From Onstottus_A sp036505875 (GTDB lineage: Bacteria; Acidobacteriota; Blastocatellia; UBA7656): a stretch of DNA of 7,903 nucleotides. The position numbers were made by a program, and so were the translations under genes. The stretch lies in NCBI GenBank assembly GCA_036505875.1, contig DASXSR010000090.1:1-7903 (forward strand), written 5' to 3'. Positions 1-6,114 of this stretch are shown here, piece after piece; the first letter of the stretch is position 1; each line of letters begins with the position of its first letter. Below the pieces are notes generated by a model. That model did no database searches, had not been told where the DNA came from, and saw only the letters and a list, made by a program, of their open reading frames with translations.

Positions 1-2097
1 CGGGTTCTTCGTGCTGACATCGAAACCTCGAGTCACACGATTGAACCGCTCGATCCAGGGCACCTGCACGTCGTAACGCACTCCCAGATTCAATGTGAGG
101 CGAGGCGAGACCTTCCAGTCGTCCTGCACATAGAACCCGTAATAGGGGCGTGTTCGATAGGAACTGGCATTCCAGTCAATTTGGCCGCTAGTGGGAGTGC
201 CAAGCAAAAGGCTAGCCACTCCGCTGCCGTCAGATTGATTCTGCTGGACGTCGGGGAACTGCTGCGTCCAAGACGTGCCGAAGCCAAAGGTGCCGTTGGA
301 CCAACCCGGCGAGTCAGCTCCGCGTGTGTAGTAGTGCAACTCGATACCTGTCCGCAATGTGTGTCTGCCGCGGATCATCGTCAGACTGGGAGAGAGATTC
401 CACTGGTTGTTAGTCTCCCAGCTAAAAACTGTGCCGGCAGTGGCGAACAACTGCGTGTAGCCGCCGACGGTAACCTGAGGCGCCGTATTCTGAGTGAAGG
501 TCGGCGCGTGAATCATCTGCGTCATGCCGAGCTTGTCGGCCGTCAGACTGAAGTCGGTGTAGCGCGGAAAGAAACTGGTGAACCGACCAAAGGAACCGCG
601 CACGTCCAGCACCTTGGTTGGAGAGATCACGTGTGTCCAGCCGAAAATGTAGTTTTGATCCGTGCGCTGGGAACCGACGTCACCGCTGCCGGCGGGCGGA
701 CCAAAGCCCGTTTGATCGCGATACTCCTGGCCGTGCTGCCAGGTTACAACCGCATACAACTTGTCGTTCGGACCGAAAACGTGGTCCCAGCGAAACATCG
801 GCTGGTTGTAGTAATAGCGGCCAACGTTTCCGCTCGCGACGAAGTTGTTATTCAGCCCCGGAGCATTCGGCGCGGGGTAGTAGCCAAGGATAGCCTTGCC
901 GATGGGGCTGATGCGTTGGAGTGGGATCACGTTTCCCGGGAACGGATCCCGAACGAAAGTGCGCCGCGCCCCGTTCACCGTGCAAAACGCCGCCGTCTCT
1001 CCCGGCTTCGTGCCGCACTGATGCGTGGTGAAGGGATCGTAGATCTTGTAGCCGAAATCGGTGAAGTGCTGCCCGTCCCGCAGCCCGACCGGCGGAACGC
1101 TTCCGAGCGCGGGGAACCCTATCCTCTCTCTCCAGCCCTCGAAGCTGCCGAAGATGAAGTCCTTGTTCTTGCGAATCGGGCCTCCCGCGACGCCGCCCCA
1201 TTGGTGCTGGTTGTGTTTAGTCTTCGGGGCGCCAATCAGATTGTTCTGAAAAGTGTTGGCGTCGAAAACTTTGTTGCGGAAGTAATCGAATACATCCCCA
1301 TGCCAACTGCTTGATCCGGACTTCAAGGTTGTGTTGACCACGCCGCCGCCAAACCTGCCAAACGACGCGTCGTATGTATTAGTCATCACCTTGAATTCCT
1401 GGACTGCTTCCACGTTGGGTGCAAGCTGCCAGGTGCCGGTGCGGTCGCTTATTGGAGCGCCATTCAGCAAGAAGAGATTTTGGCCGGTGCGAGCCCCGTT
1501 GATCTTGTAGCTGCTGTTGACGTCCCAACCGCGGGTGCCTGAAAACCCGGTGTTGCCGAAGGTCTCCTGGGTGAAGATAACTCCCGGCGTCAGCGACAGC
1601 AGCATGTAAGTTTGCCTGCCGTTGAGCGGTAGTTCCTGGGTCTTGATGGGATCGTAATTCATGCCGCGAGACGCGGTCTCGGTTTCGATGATCTCCTGCC
1701 CGCCCAGAACGGTGACCGCTTCCTGAACCGCGCCGACCTCAAGTGAAACAGAGATGTTGAGCTTATCGGCGACCAGCAAAACAATCGACTCACGTCTGAG
1801 CGTCCTGAACCCGGGCGCGGAGATTTCTACGTTGTAAGTTGCTGGGACCAGGTAGGGTAGCGAGTAGAACCCCTCGCTGTTTGTTTTCGTCTCGGTGACC
1901 AGATCTGTGTCGGAGCGAATTGCCTTTACAGTTGCGCCTGCGATGGCTGCCTTGCTCTGGTCGGTCACCTGGCCCAATATGGTTGCGCGGAAGTCCTGGG
2001 CAGATGCAGCGCCTTCTTGCACCATCTGCAACAAGAAAAATGCGAACACCAAAGCCCATATCATCCGCGCCGATGTCGTTCGTATGTCGCTTTTCAT
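1..2097 (-). CDS. TonB-dependent receptor, Oar-like, with N-terminal carboxypeptidase-regulatory-like domain (5' part only)
   Basis: Outer-membrane beta-barrel receptor, probably importing a large substrate (siderophore, peptide or glycan) with TonB energy. The ligand cannot be read from sequence. The minus-strand frame from ATG 2097 is open for exactly 699 codons to the window edge with no stop or frameshift, so the C-terminal barrel is missing. Residues 1-33 are a signal peptide: basic start, hydrophobic core around 13-25, ASA|QD cleavage. Residues ~36-125 match a CarboxypepD_reg-like fold (GQVTDQSKAAIAGATV, then NSEGFYSLPYL). The plug spans roughly 130-265 (LPLNGRQ, LTPGV, INGARTGQN, VEAVQEFKV, FGGGVVNTTLKSG), and the barrel follows with many aromatic-ended strands (HGDVFDYFRN, FVQD-type turns). 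This resembles the Oar/Cna-B-like receptors expanded in Acidobacteriota, usually about 1000 residues or more. An AGGAGGA ribosome site precedes the start. It is divergent from pyrK and nothing suggests a functional link. Confidence 0.93.
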   Translation of the reverse strand, partial: MKSDIRTTSARMIWALVFAFFLLQMVQEGAASAQDFRATILGQVTDQSKAAIAGATVKAIRSDTDLVTETKTNSEGFYSLPYLVPATYNVEISAPGFRTLRRESIVLLVADKLNISVSLEVGAVQEAVTVLGGQEIIETETASRGMNYDPIKTQELPLNGRQTYMLLSLTPGVIFTQETFGNTGFSGTRGWDVNSSYKINGARTGQNLFLLNGAPISDRTGTWQLAPNVEAVQEFKVMTNTYDASFGRFGGGVVNTTLKSGSSSWHGDVFDYFRNKVFDANTFQNNLIGAPKTKHNQHQWGGVAGGPIRKNKDFIFGSFEGWRERIGFPALGSVPPVGLRDGQHFTDFGYKIYDPFTTHQCGTKPGETAAFCTVNGARRTFVRDPFPGNVIPLQRISPIGKAILGYYPAPNAPGLNNNFVASGNVGRYYYNQPMFRWDHVFGPNDKLYAVVTWQHGQEYRDQTGFGPPAGSGDVGSQRTDQNYIFGWTHVISPTKVLDVRGSFGRFTSFFPRYTDFSLTADKLGMTQMIHAPTFTQNTAPQVTVGGYTQLFATAGTVFSWETNNQWNLSPSLTMIRGRHTLRTGIELHYYTRGADSPGWSNGTFGFGTSWTQQFPDVQQNQSDGSGVASLLLGTPTSGQIDWNASSYRTRPYYGFYVQDDWKVSPRLTLNLGVRYDVQVPWIERFNRVTRGFDVSTKNP

Positions 2098-2103
2098 TTG
2101 GGT

Positions 2104-2110
2104 TCCTCCT
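2104..2110 (-). promoter_or_regulatory. Ribosome binding site of the TonB-dependent receptor
   Basis: On the minus strand AGGAGGA lies 6 nt before ATG 2097. This near-perfect anti-SD match fixes the start of the receptor and agrees with the signal peptide beginning there. Confidence 0.85.
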
Positions 2111-2230
2111 CAAGTGTTCGGACAAAATCGGCGAAAAAGACTTAAGCCCCGAGTTTGATGACTGGATGATTCCTCACACAAACTCCATCGGGCCTGCCTC
2201 TTTCTTCAAAGCAAGCCGAGCAGTTACTCG

Positions 2231-2258
2231 TCGAACCTGTTTAGCGGAACAGGTTTGA
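2231..2258. repeat. Perfect inverted repeat in the divergent intergenic region (possible operator)
   Basis: AACCTGTT (2234-2241) and AACAGGTT (2248-2255) are perfect reverse complements around a 6-nt spacer TAGCGG. Allowing one G-U pair, the arms extend to 11 bp (2231-2241 and 2248-2258). There is no T-run on either side, so it is not an ordinary terminator. Lying 134 bp upstream of the receptor start and ~190 bp upstream of pyrK, it could bind a dimeric repressor or activator acting on the receptor. On the minus strand a weak TTGAAC (2264-2259) and TAAACA (2243-2238) pair, only 15 bp apart, overlaps it. The function is inferred. Confidence 0.5.
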
Positions 2259-2297
2259 GTTCAAGCTATCGAAAACATCTGGAAAGTTTCGGGCTAC

Positions 2298-2314
2298 GCT
2301 GAGAATTGCTCAGC
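2298..2314. repeat. Short hairpin in the divergent intergenic region
   Basis: GCTGAG (2298-2303) and CTCAGC (2309-2314) form a 6-bp stem with loop AATTG. An alternative outer pairing is GGGCT (2291-2295) with AGCCC (2312-2316). It has no T-tract and no known motif. The rest of 2111-2394 shows no ORF of note. Confidence 0.3.
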
Positions 2315-2394
2315 CCGCCAACAGCCTACCAAAAACGCGCTGAAATGCAAGTCGAAAATTCAATATCAGTTCAGAGATCGCGCTACGCAGTTTG

Positions 2395-2422
2395 TTGAGT
2401 TAAGTCGAGATCGCTTGATAAA
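2395..2422 (+). promoter_or_regulatory. Candidate promoter of the pyrK-pyrD operon
   Basis: TTGAGT (2395-2400), 16 bp, then GATAAA (2417-2422), which would start transcription about 20 nt before ATG 2451. The -35 is good and the -10 is only fair, so this is the best but not a certain candidate. Confidence 0.35.
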
Positions 2423-2450
2423 CTGCCTGATAACCTTAAGAACGACCAGA

Positions 2451-3269
2451 ATGATCGAAACCGTAGCCACAGCCGAGAGTAACCGCGAGCTTGCGGAGGG
2501 CTATTTACTGCTCACCGTTGATCTAAAGGACGACGTGCTAGTGGGCGCGGGCCAATTCGCGATGGTGAAACCGCTCGCTTCATTCGAGCCCGTGCTCAGA
2601 CGCGCGCTCGCTGTCTACCGAGTTCACGGGCCGCGACGCGTCAGCTTCTTGTATCAGGTGATAGGCAGCGGAACCTCGGCACTAGCGCGACTCGGAAGGG
2701 GAGACAAAGTTGAGGCGCTTCTGCCGCTCGGCAACAGTTGGACAATCGATGATCAAGTTAGCCGAGCGATCGTGGTAGCCGGAGGCATCGGCTCCGCTTC
2801 GGTGCTGATGCTGTGCGAACGGCTTGCGAGCTCAAGAGTCGAAACACGGGTTCTCCTCGGGGCGGCAAGCGAACGTGTGGCTGTTGGGTGCGGGCTTGAA
2901 GACTTTCGCGCGCTTGGCTTGCCGCTTGTGCTCACAACAGATGATGGCAGCCTCGGCGAGAAAGGGCTGATTACCGCGCCGCTTGAACGCGAGCTTCGCG
3001 AGCGGGGCGGCAGAGCCGCGACGATTTATGCGTGCGGTCCCTGGGCGATGATGAAGCGAGTAGCCGAGATCGCAGAGCAATTTAACACGCGCTGTATGGT
3101 TTCGCTGGAAGCGCCCATGGGCTGCGGCTTCGGCGTATGCGTGGGCTGCGTAGTCGCGATGAAAACGGACAAGCCGCTCGGCTATGGCTCGTATAAGCGC
3201 GTATGCACGGACGGCTCGATCTTTCCAGCCGAAGCGATTCGCTGGGAGGTCAACGCGATGACGCACTGA
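2451..3269 (+). CDS. pyrK: Dihydroorotate dehydrogenase B, electron-transfer subunit PyrK
   Basis: Iron-sulfur flavoprotein that passes electrons from the PyrD FMN to NAD+ in the class 1B enzyme (PyrD2-PyrK2, cytoplasm), fourth step of UMP synthesis. With ATG 2451 it is 272 aa, close to the usual ~255-265. The frame extends upstream to TTG 2415, but the family begins near MIETVATAES, so the ATG is preferred; its ribosome site is weak. The order is FAD-binding barrel ~1-100 (VLRRALAVY at 48-56, where many relatives have RRPISI; GSGTSALARL; LPLGN), NAD-binding fold ~103-215 (VAGGIGSAS at 109, YACGP at 193), then the [2Fe-2S] site C225-x4-C230-x2-C233-x18-C252. The last spacing is a little longer than in Bacillus or Lactococcus PyrK. 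pyrD follows 13 bp later. PyrK identity is secure from the Cys pattern and the neighbour. Confidence 0.95.
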   Translation: MIETVATAESNRELAEGYLLLTVDLKDDVLVGAGQFAMVKPLASFEPVLRRALAVYRVHGPRRVSFLYQVIGSGTSALARLGRGDKVEALLPLGNSWTIDDQVSRAIVVAGGIGSASVLMLCERLASSRVETRVLLGAASERVAVGCGLEDFRALGLPLVLTTDDGSLGEKGLITAPLERELRERGGRAATIYACGPWAMMKRVAEIAEQFNTRCMVSLEAPMGCGFGVCVGCVVAMKTDKPLGYGSYKRVCTDGSIFPAEAIRWEVNAMTH

Positions 3270-3282
3270 TCGTGGGTCTGAT

Positions 3283-4218
3283 ATGGCAGGTCCAATCGAT
3301 AACGATCGTAGACTGGCGGTTGAAATCGCCGGCATACACTTCAATAATCCGGTGATCGGCGCATCGGGCACGTTTGGCTACGGGCTCGAGTTCGCAGAGC
3401 TTGTCGACCTCAACAGACTTGGAGGCTTTGCGACAAAAGGGCTCTCGGCGAGACCGCTGCCGGGCAACCCTCCGCCGCGAATAGTCGAGACGCACGGCGG
3501 AATGCTCAACGCCATCGGACTTCAAAACATCGGCGCTCGAGCGTTCATCGAAGAGAAGCTTCCGCTCCTTAGAAGCTACGATACGCGGATCATCGCAAAC
3601 GTTTTCGGCTACTCCGATGACGATTACATCGAGGCGATCGAAATCCTGAACGACGGCGAAGGTATTTCAGCTTACGAGTTGAACATCTCCTGCCCCAACG
3701 TAAAAGAAGGGGGCATCGTGATTGGCAATTCGCCGTCGTCGGCTGCGCGGCTGACCGAAAAAGCAAAGCGCGCCTCCACCCGGCCGCTCGTCGTGAAGCT
3801 TTCGCCGAACGTGACCGACATTGCCGAGTTGGCCCGCGCAATTGTTGCGTCGGGAGCCGATTGCCTTTCGCTGATCAACACAATCGTTGGGATGTCGATC
3901 GACGTGAACACGCGTCGCCCGCGATTGAGTTACGGGACGGGCGGGCTGTCCGGGCCGGCGATTCGCCCCATTGCTGTTCGAATGGTTTTTGAAGTGTCCC
4001 AGGCCGTTAGCGTGCCTCTGATCGGGATCGGCGGAATAGCGTCGACGATGGACGCGCTCGAGTTCCTCATTGCCGGCGCGACCGCCGTACAGATTGGAAC
4101 GGCCAATTACTATGACCCTACAGTAACGATGAAGGTAGCTGAGGGACTGTCGTCCTTCTGTAAGGCTAATGGCATAGGGCGGATCAGCTCGCTGGTGGGG
4201 TCGCTGAGAACTCAATAA
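3283..4218 (+). CDS. pyrD: Dihydroorotate dehydrogenase, class 1B catalytic subunit
   Basis: FMN TIM-barrel enzyme oxidising dihydroorotate to orotate. 311 aa, normal for PyrDB. Visible family blocks are NNPVIGASGTFGYG (21-34), the substrate loop TKGLSARPLPGNPPPR (51-66), GMLNAIGLQN (73-82), NISCPN (134-139) with catalytic Cys137 (class 1 uses Cys, class 2 Ser), VVKLSPNVTDI with Lys172, LINTIVGMSID (198-208), TGGLSGPAI (219-227), GIGGI (248-252) and the phosphate-binding IGTANYYDP (271-279). The pyrK partner just upstream and co-directional supports the NAD-dependent 1B type rather than fumarate-linked 1A. Only 13 bp separate the genes, so they are cotranscribed and perhaps translationally coupled; the Shine-Dalgarno (GTGGG) is poor. 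CTCAATAA occurs twice around the stop (4211-4218, 4220-4227). Confidence 0.97.
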   Translation: MAGPIDNDRRLAVEIAGIHFNNPVIGASGTFGYGLEFAELVDLNRLGGFATKGLSARPLPGNPPPRIVETHGGMLNAIGLQNIGARAFIEEKLPLLRSYDTRIIANVFGYSDDDYIEAIEILNDGEGISAYELNISCPNVKEGGIVIGNSPSSAARLTEKAKRASTRPLVVKLSPNVTDIAELARAIVASGADCLSLINTIVGMSIDVNTRRPRLSYGTGGLSGPAIRPIAVRMVFEVSQAVSVPLIGIGGIASTMDALEFLIAGATAVQIGTANYYDPTVTMKVAEGLSSFCKANGIGRISSLVGSLRTQ

Positions 4219-4235
4219 TCTCAATAAGCCGATGC

Positions 4236-4264
4236 TTGACTTCGCGTTGTACCAGGCGTATAAC
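4236..4264 (+). promoter_or_regulatory. Near-consensus sigma70-type promoter for the bactofilin gene
   Basis: TTGACT (4236-4241), exactly 17 bp, TATAAC (4259-4264): one mismatch in each hexamer. Transcription would begin near 4271, leaving a ~60-nt leader before ATG 4333. It gives the bactofilin gene expression independent of the pyr operon. Confidence 0.7.
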
Positions 4265-4320
4265 CTCTCTGCCCCCGATCAAGGCGCGCCCTCTCAAGCT
4301 GCTTCGAGTTCAATCGAAAT

Positions 4321-4325
4321 GAGGA
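4321..4325 (+). promoter_or_regulatory. Ribosome binding site of the bactofilin gene
   Basis: GAGGA, 7 nt before ATG 4333, decides this start. Confidence 0.7.
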
Positions 4326-4332
4326 TATTGGA

Positions 4333-4755
4333 ATGAAACTGGTAAAAAGCGAACCCGGTAATTCGGACTTTGGATGGATAGGTCGCGGCATTGAAGTGGT
4401 GGGCGATATAACATTCGCGGATCGGCTTCAAATTGATGGCAAGGTAAACGGGAAGCTGAACTCGGAGAGCGGCACTCTGATAGTAGGCGAAACAGGTCAG
4501 CTCGAAGCGCAGATCGATGTCGGCGTATGCGTGGTGCACGGCGAGCTTCGGGGTAATCTCATTGCCAAATCAAAGCTTGAGATCCGCCGCACCGGTCGAG
4601 TCCACGGCGATGTTATTACGCCGGTGCTGTTGGTAGAAGAAGGCGCGGCGTTCAACGGGGCGATCCGAATGACTCAGGAAGCAGGAGGCGGATTGGAAGA
4701 GGTGCGTCTCGAAGGAGTTGACGCTGAGGGCCGCCGCCAAGCTAGAGGCGCATGA
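4333..4755 (+). CDS. Bactofilin (polymer-forming cytoskeletal protein, DUF583)
   Basis: Small beta-helical protein that polymerises without nucleotide and scaffolds cell-envelope enzymes, chromosome-segregation factors or stalks in other bacteria. 140 aa, typical length. A short polar N-terminal tail (1-13) precedes the repeat core from IGRGIEVVGDI (16-26) to about residue 115. It shows the repeating beta-helix pattern with glycine turns: LQIDGKVNGKL (32-42), LIVGETGQLEAQI (49-61), VVHGELRGNLIAKSKLEI (67-84), GRVHGDVITPVLLVEEGAAFNG (88-109). The C-tail (~116-140) is charged and disordered-looking. It follows pyrD by 114 bp but has its own strong promoter, so it need not belong to the pyrimidine operon. 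No membrane segment is seen. The family call is firm; its specific role here is unknown. Confidence 0.9.
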   Translation: MKLVKSEPGNSDFGWIGRGIEVVGDITFADRLQIDGKVNGKLNSESGTLIVGETGQLEAQIDVGVCVVHGELRGNLIAKSKLEIRRTGRVHGDVITPVLLVEEGAAFNGAIRMTQEAGGGLEEVRLEGVDAEGRRQARGA

Positions 4756-4893
4756 GTGGGAACATCTCTTAAGTCAAGTTCACCCATAAGCGAAACCTAC
4801 GTCTAACCGACTGGCACCTGGAAACGACGACAACCACGTCACAGTCAGAGGTGTGATCGCCACAACTACAGTTCAGATAAAGTTGATCGATCC
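4756..4893. other. Intergenic sequence after the bactofilin gene, no gene seen
   Basis: No start with a ribosome site, no stable T-tailed hairpin and no recognisable protein in any frame. It may contain more of the decayed gene whose IPT/TIG-like end starts at 4894. Confidence 0.4.
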
Positions 4894-5073
4894 GGCAGTG
4901 ACAGAATCAACCCGAGCGCCGCGCCGCTGGTTGACGGCAATCAAGTGGCGTACGAATCAAGCGACGGCGCGTTGATTGTGAAGCCAATCACCCTTGCTTC
5001 GGGGCGTCACTAAATAAGGATCGTGAATCCCGGTCAGGTTTCTTCGCAGCCTTACATCTTGATAATTGACTGA
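4894..5073 (+). pseudogene. Remnant of an IPT/TIG (Ig-like) domain coding region with an in-frame stop
   Basis: In one plus-strand frame the DNA encodes GSDRINPSAAPLVDGNQV, then YESSDGALIVKPITLASGRH, a TAA stop (5011-5013), then IRIVNPGQVSSQPYILIID and a terminal TGA (5071-5073). Read through the TAA, this follows the IPT/TIG pattern GSNF-x2-PSA-x-VLVDG ... L ... I-x-VVNPG-x-SS ... L-x-I, with the usual ~60-residue length of one domain. TIG domains occur as repeats in secreted or surface proteins. No start codon, ribosome site or upstream part remains, and the frame upstream of 4894 is not recognisable. It is read as the decayed C-terminal end of a surface protein gene. The similarity is by eye only. 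Confidence 0.5.
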
Positions 5074-5201
5074 CGAATTGGAGACACCGATTAAGAATGA
5101 GCGGCCCGGTAGCCGCGCGCTAGTTCGGAGGATATCAAGTTTCGCCGCGCGCGATGCTTCGGCTTTGGATTAGCCGTCTGCCAAGCCGGCAGCAAAGCTG
5201 T

Positions 5202-5230
5202 TTGCCACCTTTGGTCGCTTCTAGTATAGT
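5202..5230 (+). promoter_or_regulatory. Near-consensus promoter without an intact gene downstream
   Basis: TTGCCA (5202-5207), 17 bp, TATAGT (5225-5230): one mismatch from consensus in each hexamer at ideal spacing. Transcription would start near 5237 and run into the interrupted mini-ORF at 5285 and the repeat clusters. It may be the surviving promoter of a lost gene or drive a non-coding transcript. 5074-5201 holds nothing else I can recognise. Confidence 0.5.
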
Positions 5231-5284
5231 CATCGCGGCTCGAAACTCTGATAACAGGAAGCTGCACTAAGCGACGCCAAATAG

Positions 5285-5350
5285 ATGTGCGCGGCTCAAG
5301 ACAGAATGAGTCCGGAACTCAAGTAGTTTTTTGACAGTGCCCCTCGCTGA
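5285..5350 (+). pseudogene. Possible 5' remnant of a lost gene, interrupted by a stop
   Basis: From ATG 5285 the frame reads MCAAQDRMSPELK, then TAG (5324-5326), then FFDSAPR and TGA (5348-5350). The internal ATG 5306 (MSPELK) may be the original start. The TAG could derive from CAG by one change. It lies ~50 nt downstream of a good promoter and ends just before the first palindromic repeat at 5363, as expected if repeats displaced the rest. There is no clear ribosome site and no family was recognised, so this could be chance. Confidence 0.25.
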
Positions 5351-5362
5351 AGTATTCGGGAA

Positions 5363-5510
5363 GTCCCGTTAGGGACGAAATGTTTATAGAAGAGAGAAAC
5401 CCTCGGTCGTTCGAGCCCCGTAGGGGCCGCAATGTCAGACTTTTCGCTCCTAAAGGAGCTTGGTCGCTCGCTCGATACAGGTGCTATAAACATTTAGCTC
5501 CGTTGGGTGG
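5363..5510. repeat. Palindromic repeat cluster 1 (REP/BIME-like)
   Basis: A run of small hairpins: GTCCC-GTTA-GGGAC (5363-5376), GCCCC-GTA-GGGGC (5415-5427) and GCTCC-TAAA-GGAGC (5446-5459). The first is followed by AAATGTTTATAG (5378-5389). Its exact reverse complement CTATAAACATTT is at 5484-5495, next to AGCTCCGTTGGGTGG, which looks like a worn inverted copy of the hairpin. The cluster is therefore an inverted arrangement of related units. Stem sequences differ while pairing is kept. This is the style of REP/BIME or RAYT-mobilised repeats; no RAYT gene is in the window. Confidence 0.65.
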
Positions 5511-5537
5511 ACTAGAGTTTGGACGTTCTTCCCGAAG

Positions 5538-5773
5538 GGGATTCGTCCTCCAGCCCAGGGTTGCTGTACTCGGCTACCCTGGGAAAGACGGCGAGCGAAG
5601 GTCCGCAACCCTGAAGGGGTTGAGGGCTACGGCAACCGATACACGGCGGCGCCACGTTTCACGGTCATTATCCGGTGCGCAAGCGGCGCGACCCCGTTCG
5701 GGTTGGGACCCATCGCGATCCGGCGTCCCAAGGTAGCCGAGTACAGCAACCTTGGGCTTTGAGGTGCAATCCC
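5538..5773. repeat. Palindromic repeat cluster 2: inverted ~46-bp arms around internal hairpins
   Basis: The left arm (5538-5583) and the reverse complement of the right arm (5727-5773) align over ~46 bp with few substitutions and one 1-nt indel. Each arm contains a 7-bp stem around the same 16-nt loop (5561-5576 TTGCTGTACTCGGCTA; 5734-5749 its exact reverse complement). Stems are CCCAGGG/CCCTGGG on the left and CCCAAGG/CCTTGGG on the right, so both strands of a pair changed together. Inside are CAACCC-TGAAG-GGGTTG (5606-5622) and, inverted, ACCC-CGTTC-GGGT (5691-5703). A further hairpin TCCC-GAAG-GGGA (5530-5541) adjoins the left arm. The right arm ends where transposase similarity begins. 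Confidence 0.8.
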
Positions 5774-6040
5774 GTTGACTGCCAGGACCTTGTTTTGGCG
5801 CGGATCGCAGACGACTACTTCGACGACCAGTGGTTTGACAATCTCGTAAAGCCAGGCTGCTTGTGTCCCCTCTTCCAAGGTTACTCGGACATTGCCAGAC
5901 AAACCGTTGATGAAATCACGAATAGCATCAGCTCTGGTTCTGACGACTCCCTCAACAACTGATTTCCCATCGCCATCGATAACGGCGATTGAAGTGCTTG
6001 CTTGATGCACGTCAAGCCCTACATACTTGTCGTTAGTCAT
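5627..6040 (-). pseudogene. IS110-family transposase, N-terminal fragment truncated by a palindromic repeat
   Basis: IS110 transposases are DEDD (RuvC-like) recombinases guided by a bridge RNA. From ATG 6040, YVGLDVHQASTSIAV (6-20) carries the first Asp (D10), VTLEEGTQAAWLYEIV (53-68) the Glu, and VVCDPRQNK (76-84) the next Asp. Intact relatives continue with a K-x-D-x-x-DA motif holding the last Asp, then a C-terminal Tnp domain with a catalytic Ser, ~300-400 aa in all. Here similarity stops near residue 88 (~5775), exactly where the repeat arm starts, and the remaining 50 codons to the stop at 5627 are repeat DNA read as protein. The protein cannot be active. ATG 6040 is chosen over an upstream ATG at 6142 because AGGAGGA lies 7 nt before it and the family starts there. 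Confidence 0.85.
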
Positions 6041-6047
6041 AAGGCGT

Positions 6048-6054
6048 TCCTCCT
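6048..6054 (-). promoter_or_regulatory. Ribosome binding site of the IS110 transposase fragment
   Basis: AGGAGGA on the minus strand, 7 nt before ATG 6040. It is intact although the gene is truncated, suggesting recent decay. Confidence 0.75.
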
Positions 6055-6114
6055 GGTGGTCTCTGGAATTCTGATAACTCCAAACTACCACGTAGGGGCG
6101 CCTTTCATATATCA

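Noticed and set aside
181..1314. 377-codon plus-strand open frame
   Set aside because: It lies fully antisense to the TonB-dependent receptor, whose frame shows clear plug and barrel sequence. The plus-strand product is Arg/Val-rich with no recognisable domain and no ribosome site.
2415..2450. Upstream TTG start for PyrK, adding 12 residues
   Set aside because: The family begins at about MIETVATAES, the TTG has no ribosome site, and the candidate -10 overlaps it.
2832..3371. 179-codon minus-strand open frame across the pyrK-pyrD junction
   Set aside because: Antisense to two well-supported genes; no ribosome site or family pattern.
3667..4224. 185-codon minus-strand open frame
   Set aside because: Antisense shadow of pyrD, which carries every class 1B motif; the product is Arg/His-rich.
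5331..5358. Second promoter, TTGACA followed by TATTCG
   Set aside because: The -35 is perfect but the -10 is poor, and TTGACA falls inside the interrupted FFDSAPR frame; no gene follows.
5530..5622. Rho-independent terminators from the GC hairpins
   Set aside because: None of the stems is followed by a T-run on either strand, and they occur as dispersed inverted units.
5363..5773. CRISPR array
   Set aside because: The repeats are inverted, of unequal spacing and few in number, with no regular spacers and no cas genes nearby.
5675..5962. 95-codon plus-strand open frame
   Set aside because: Antisense to the IS110 fragment and partly made of repeat DNA.
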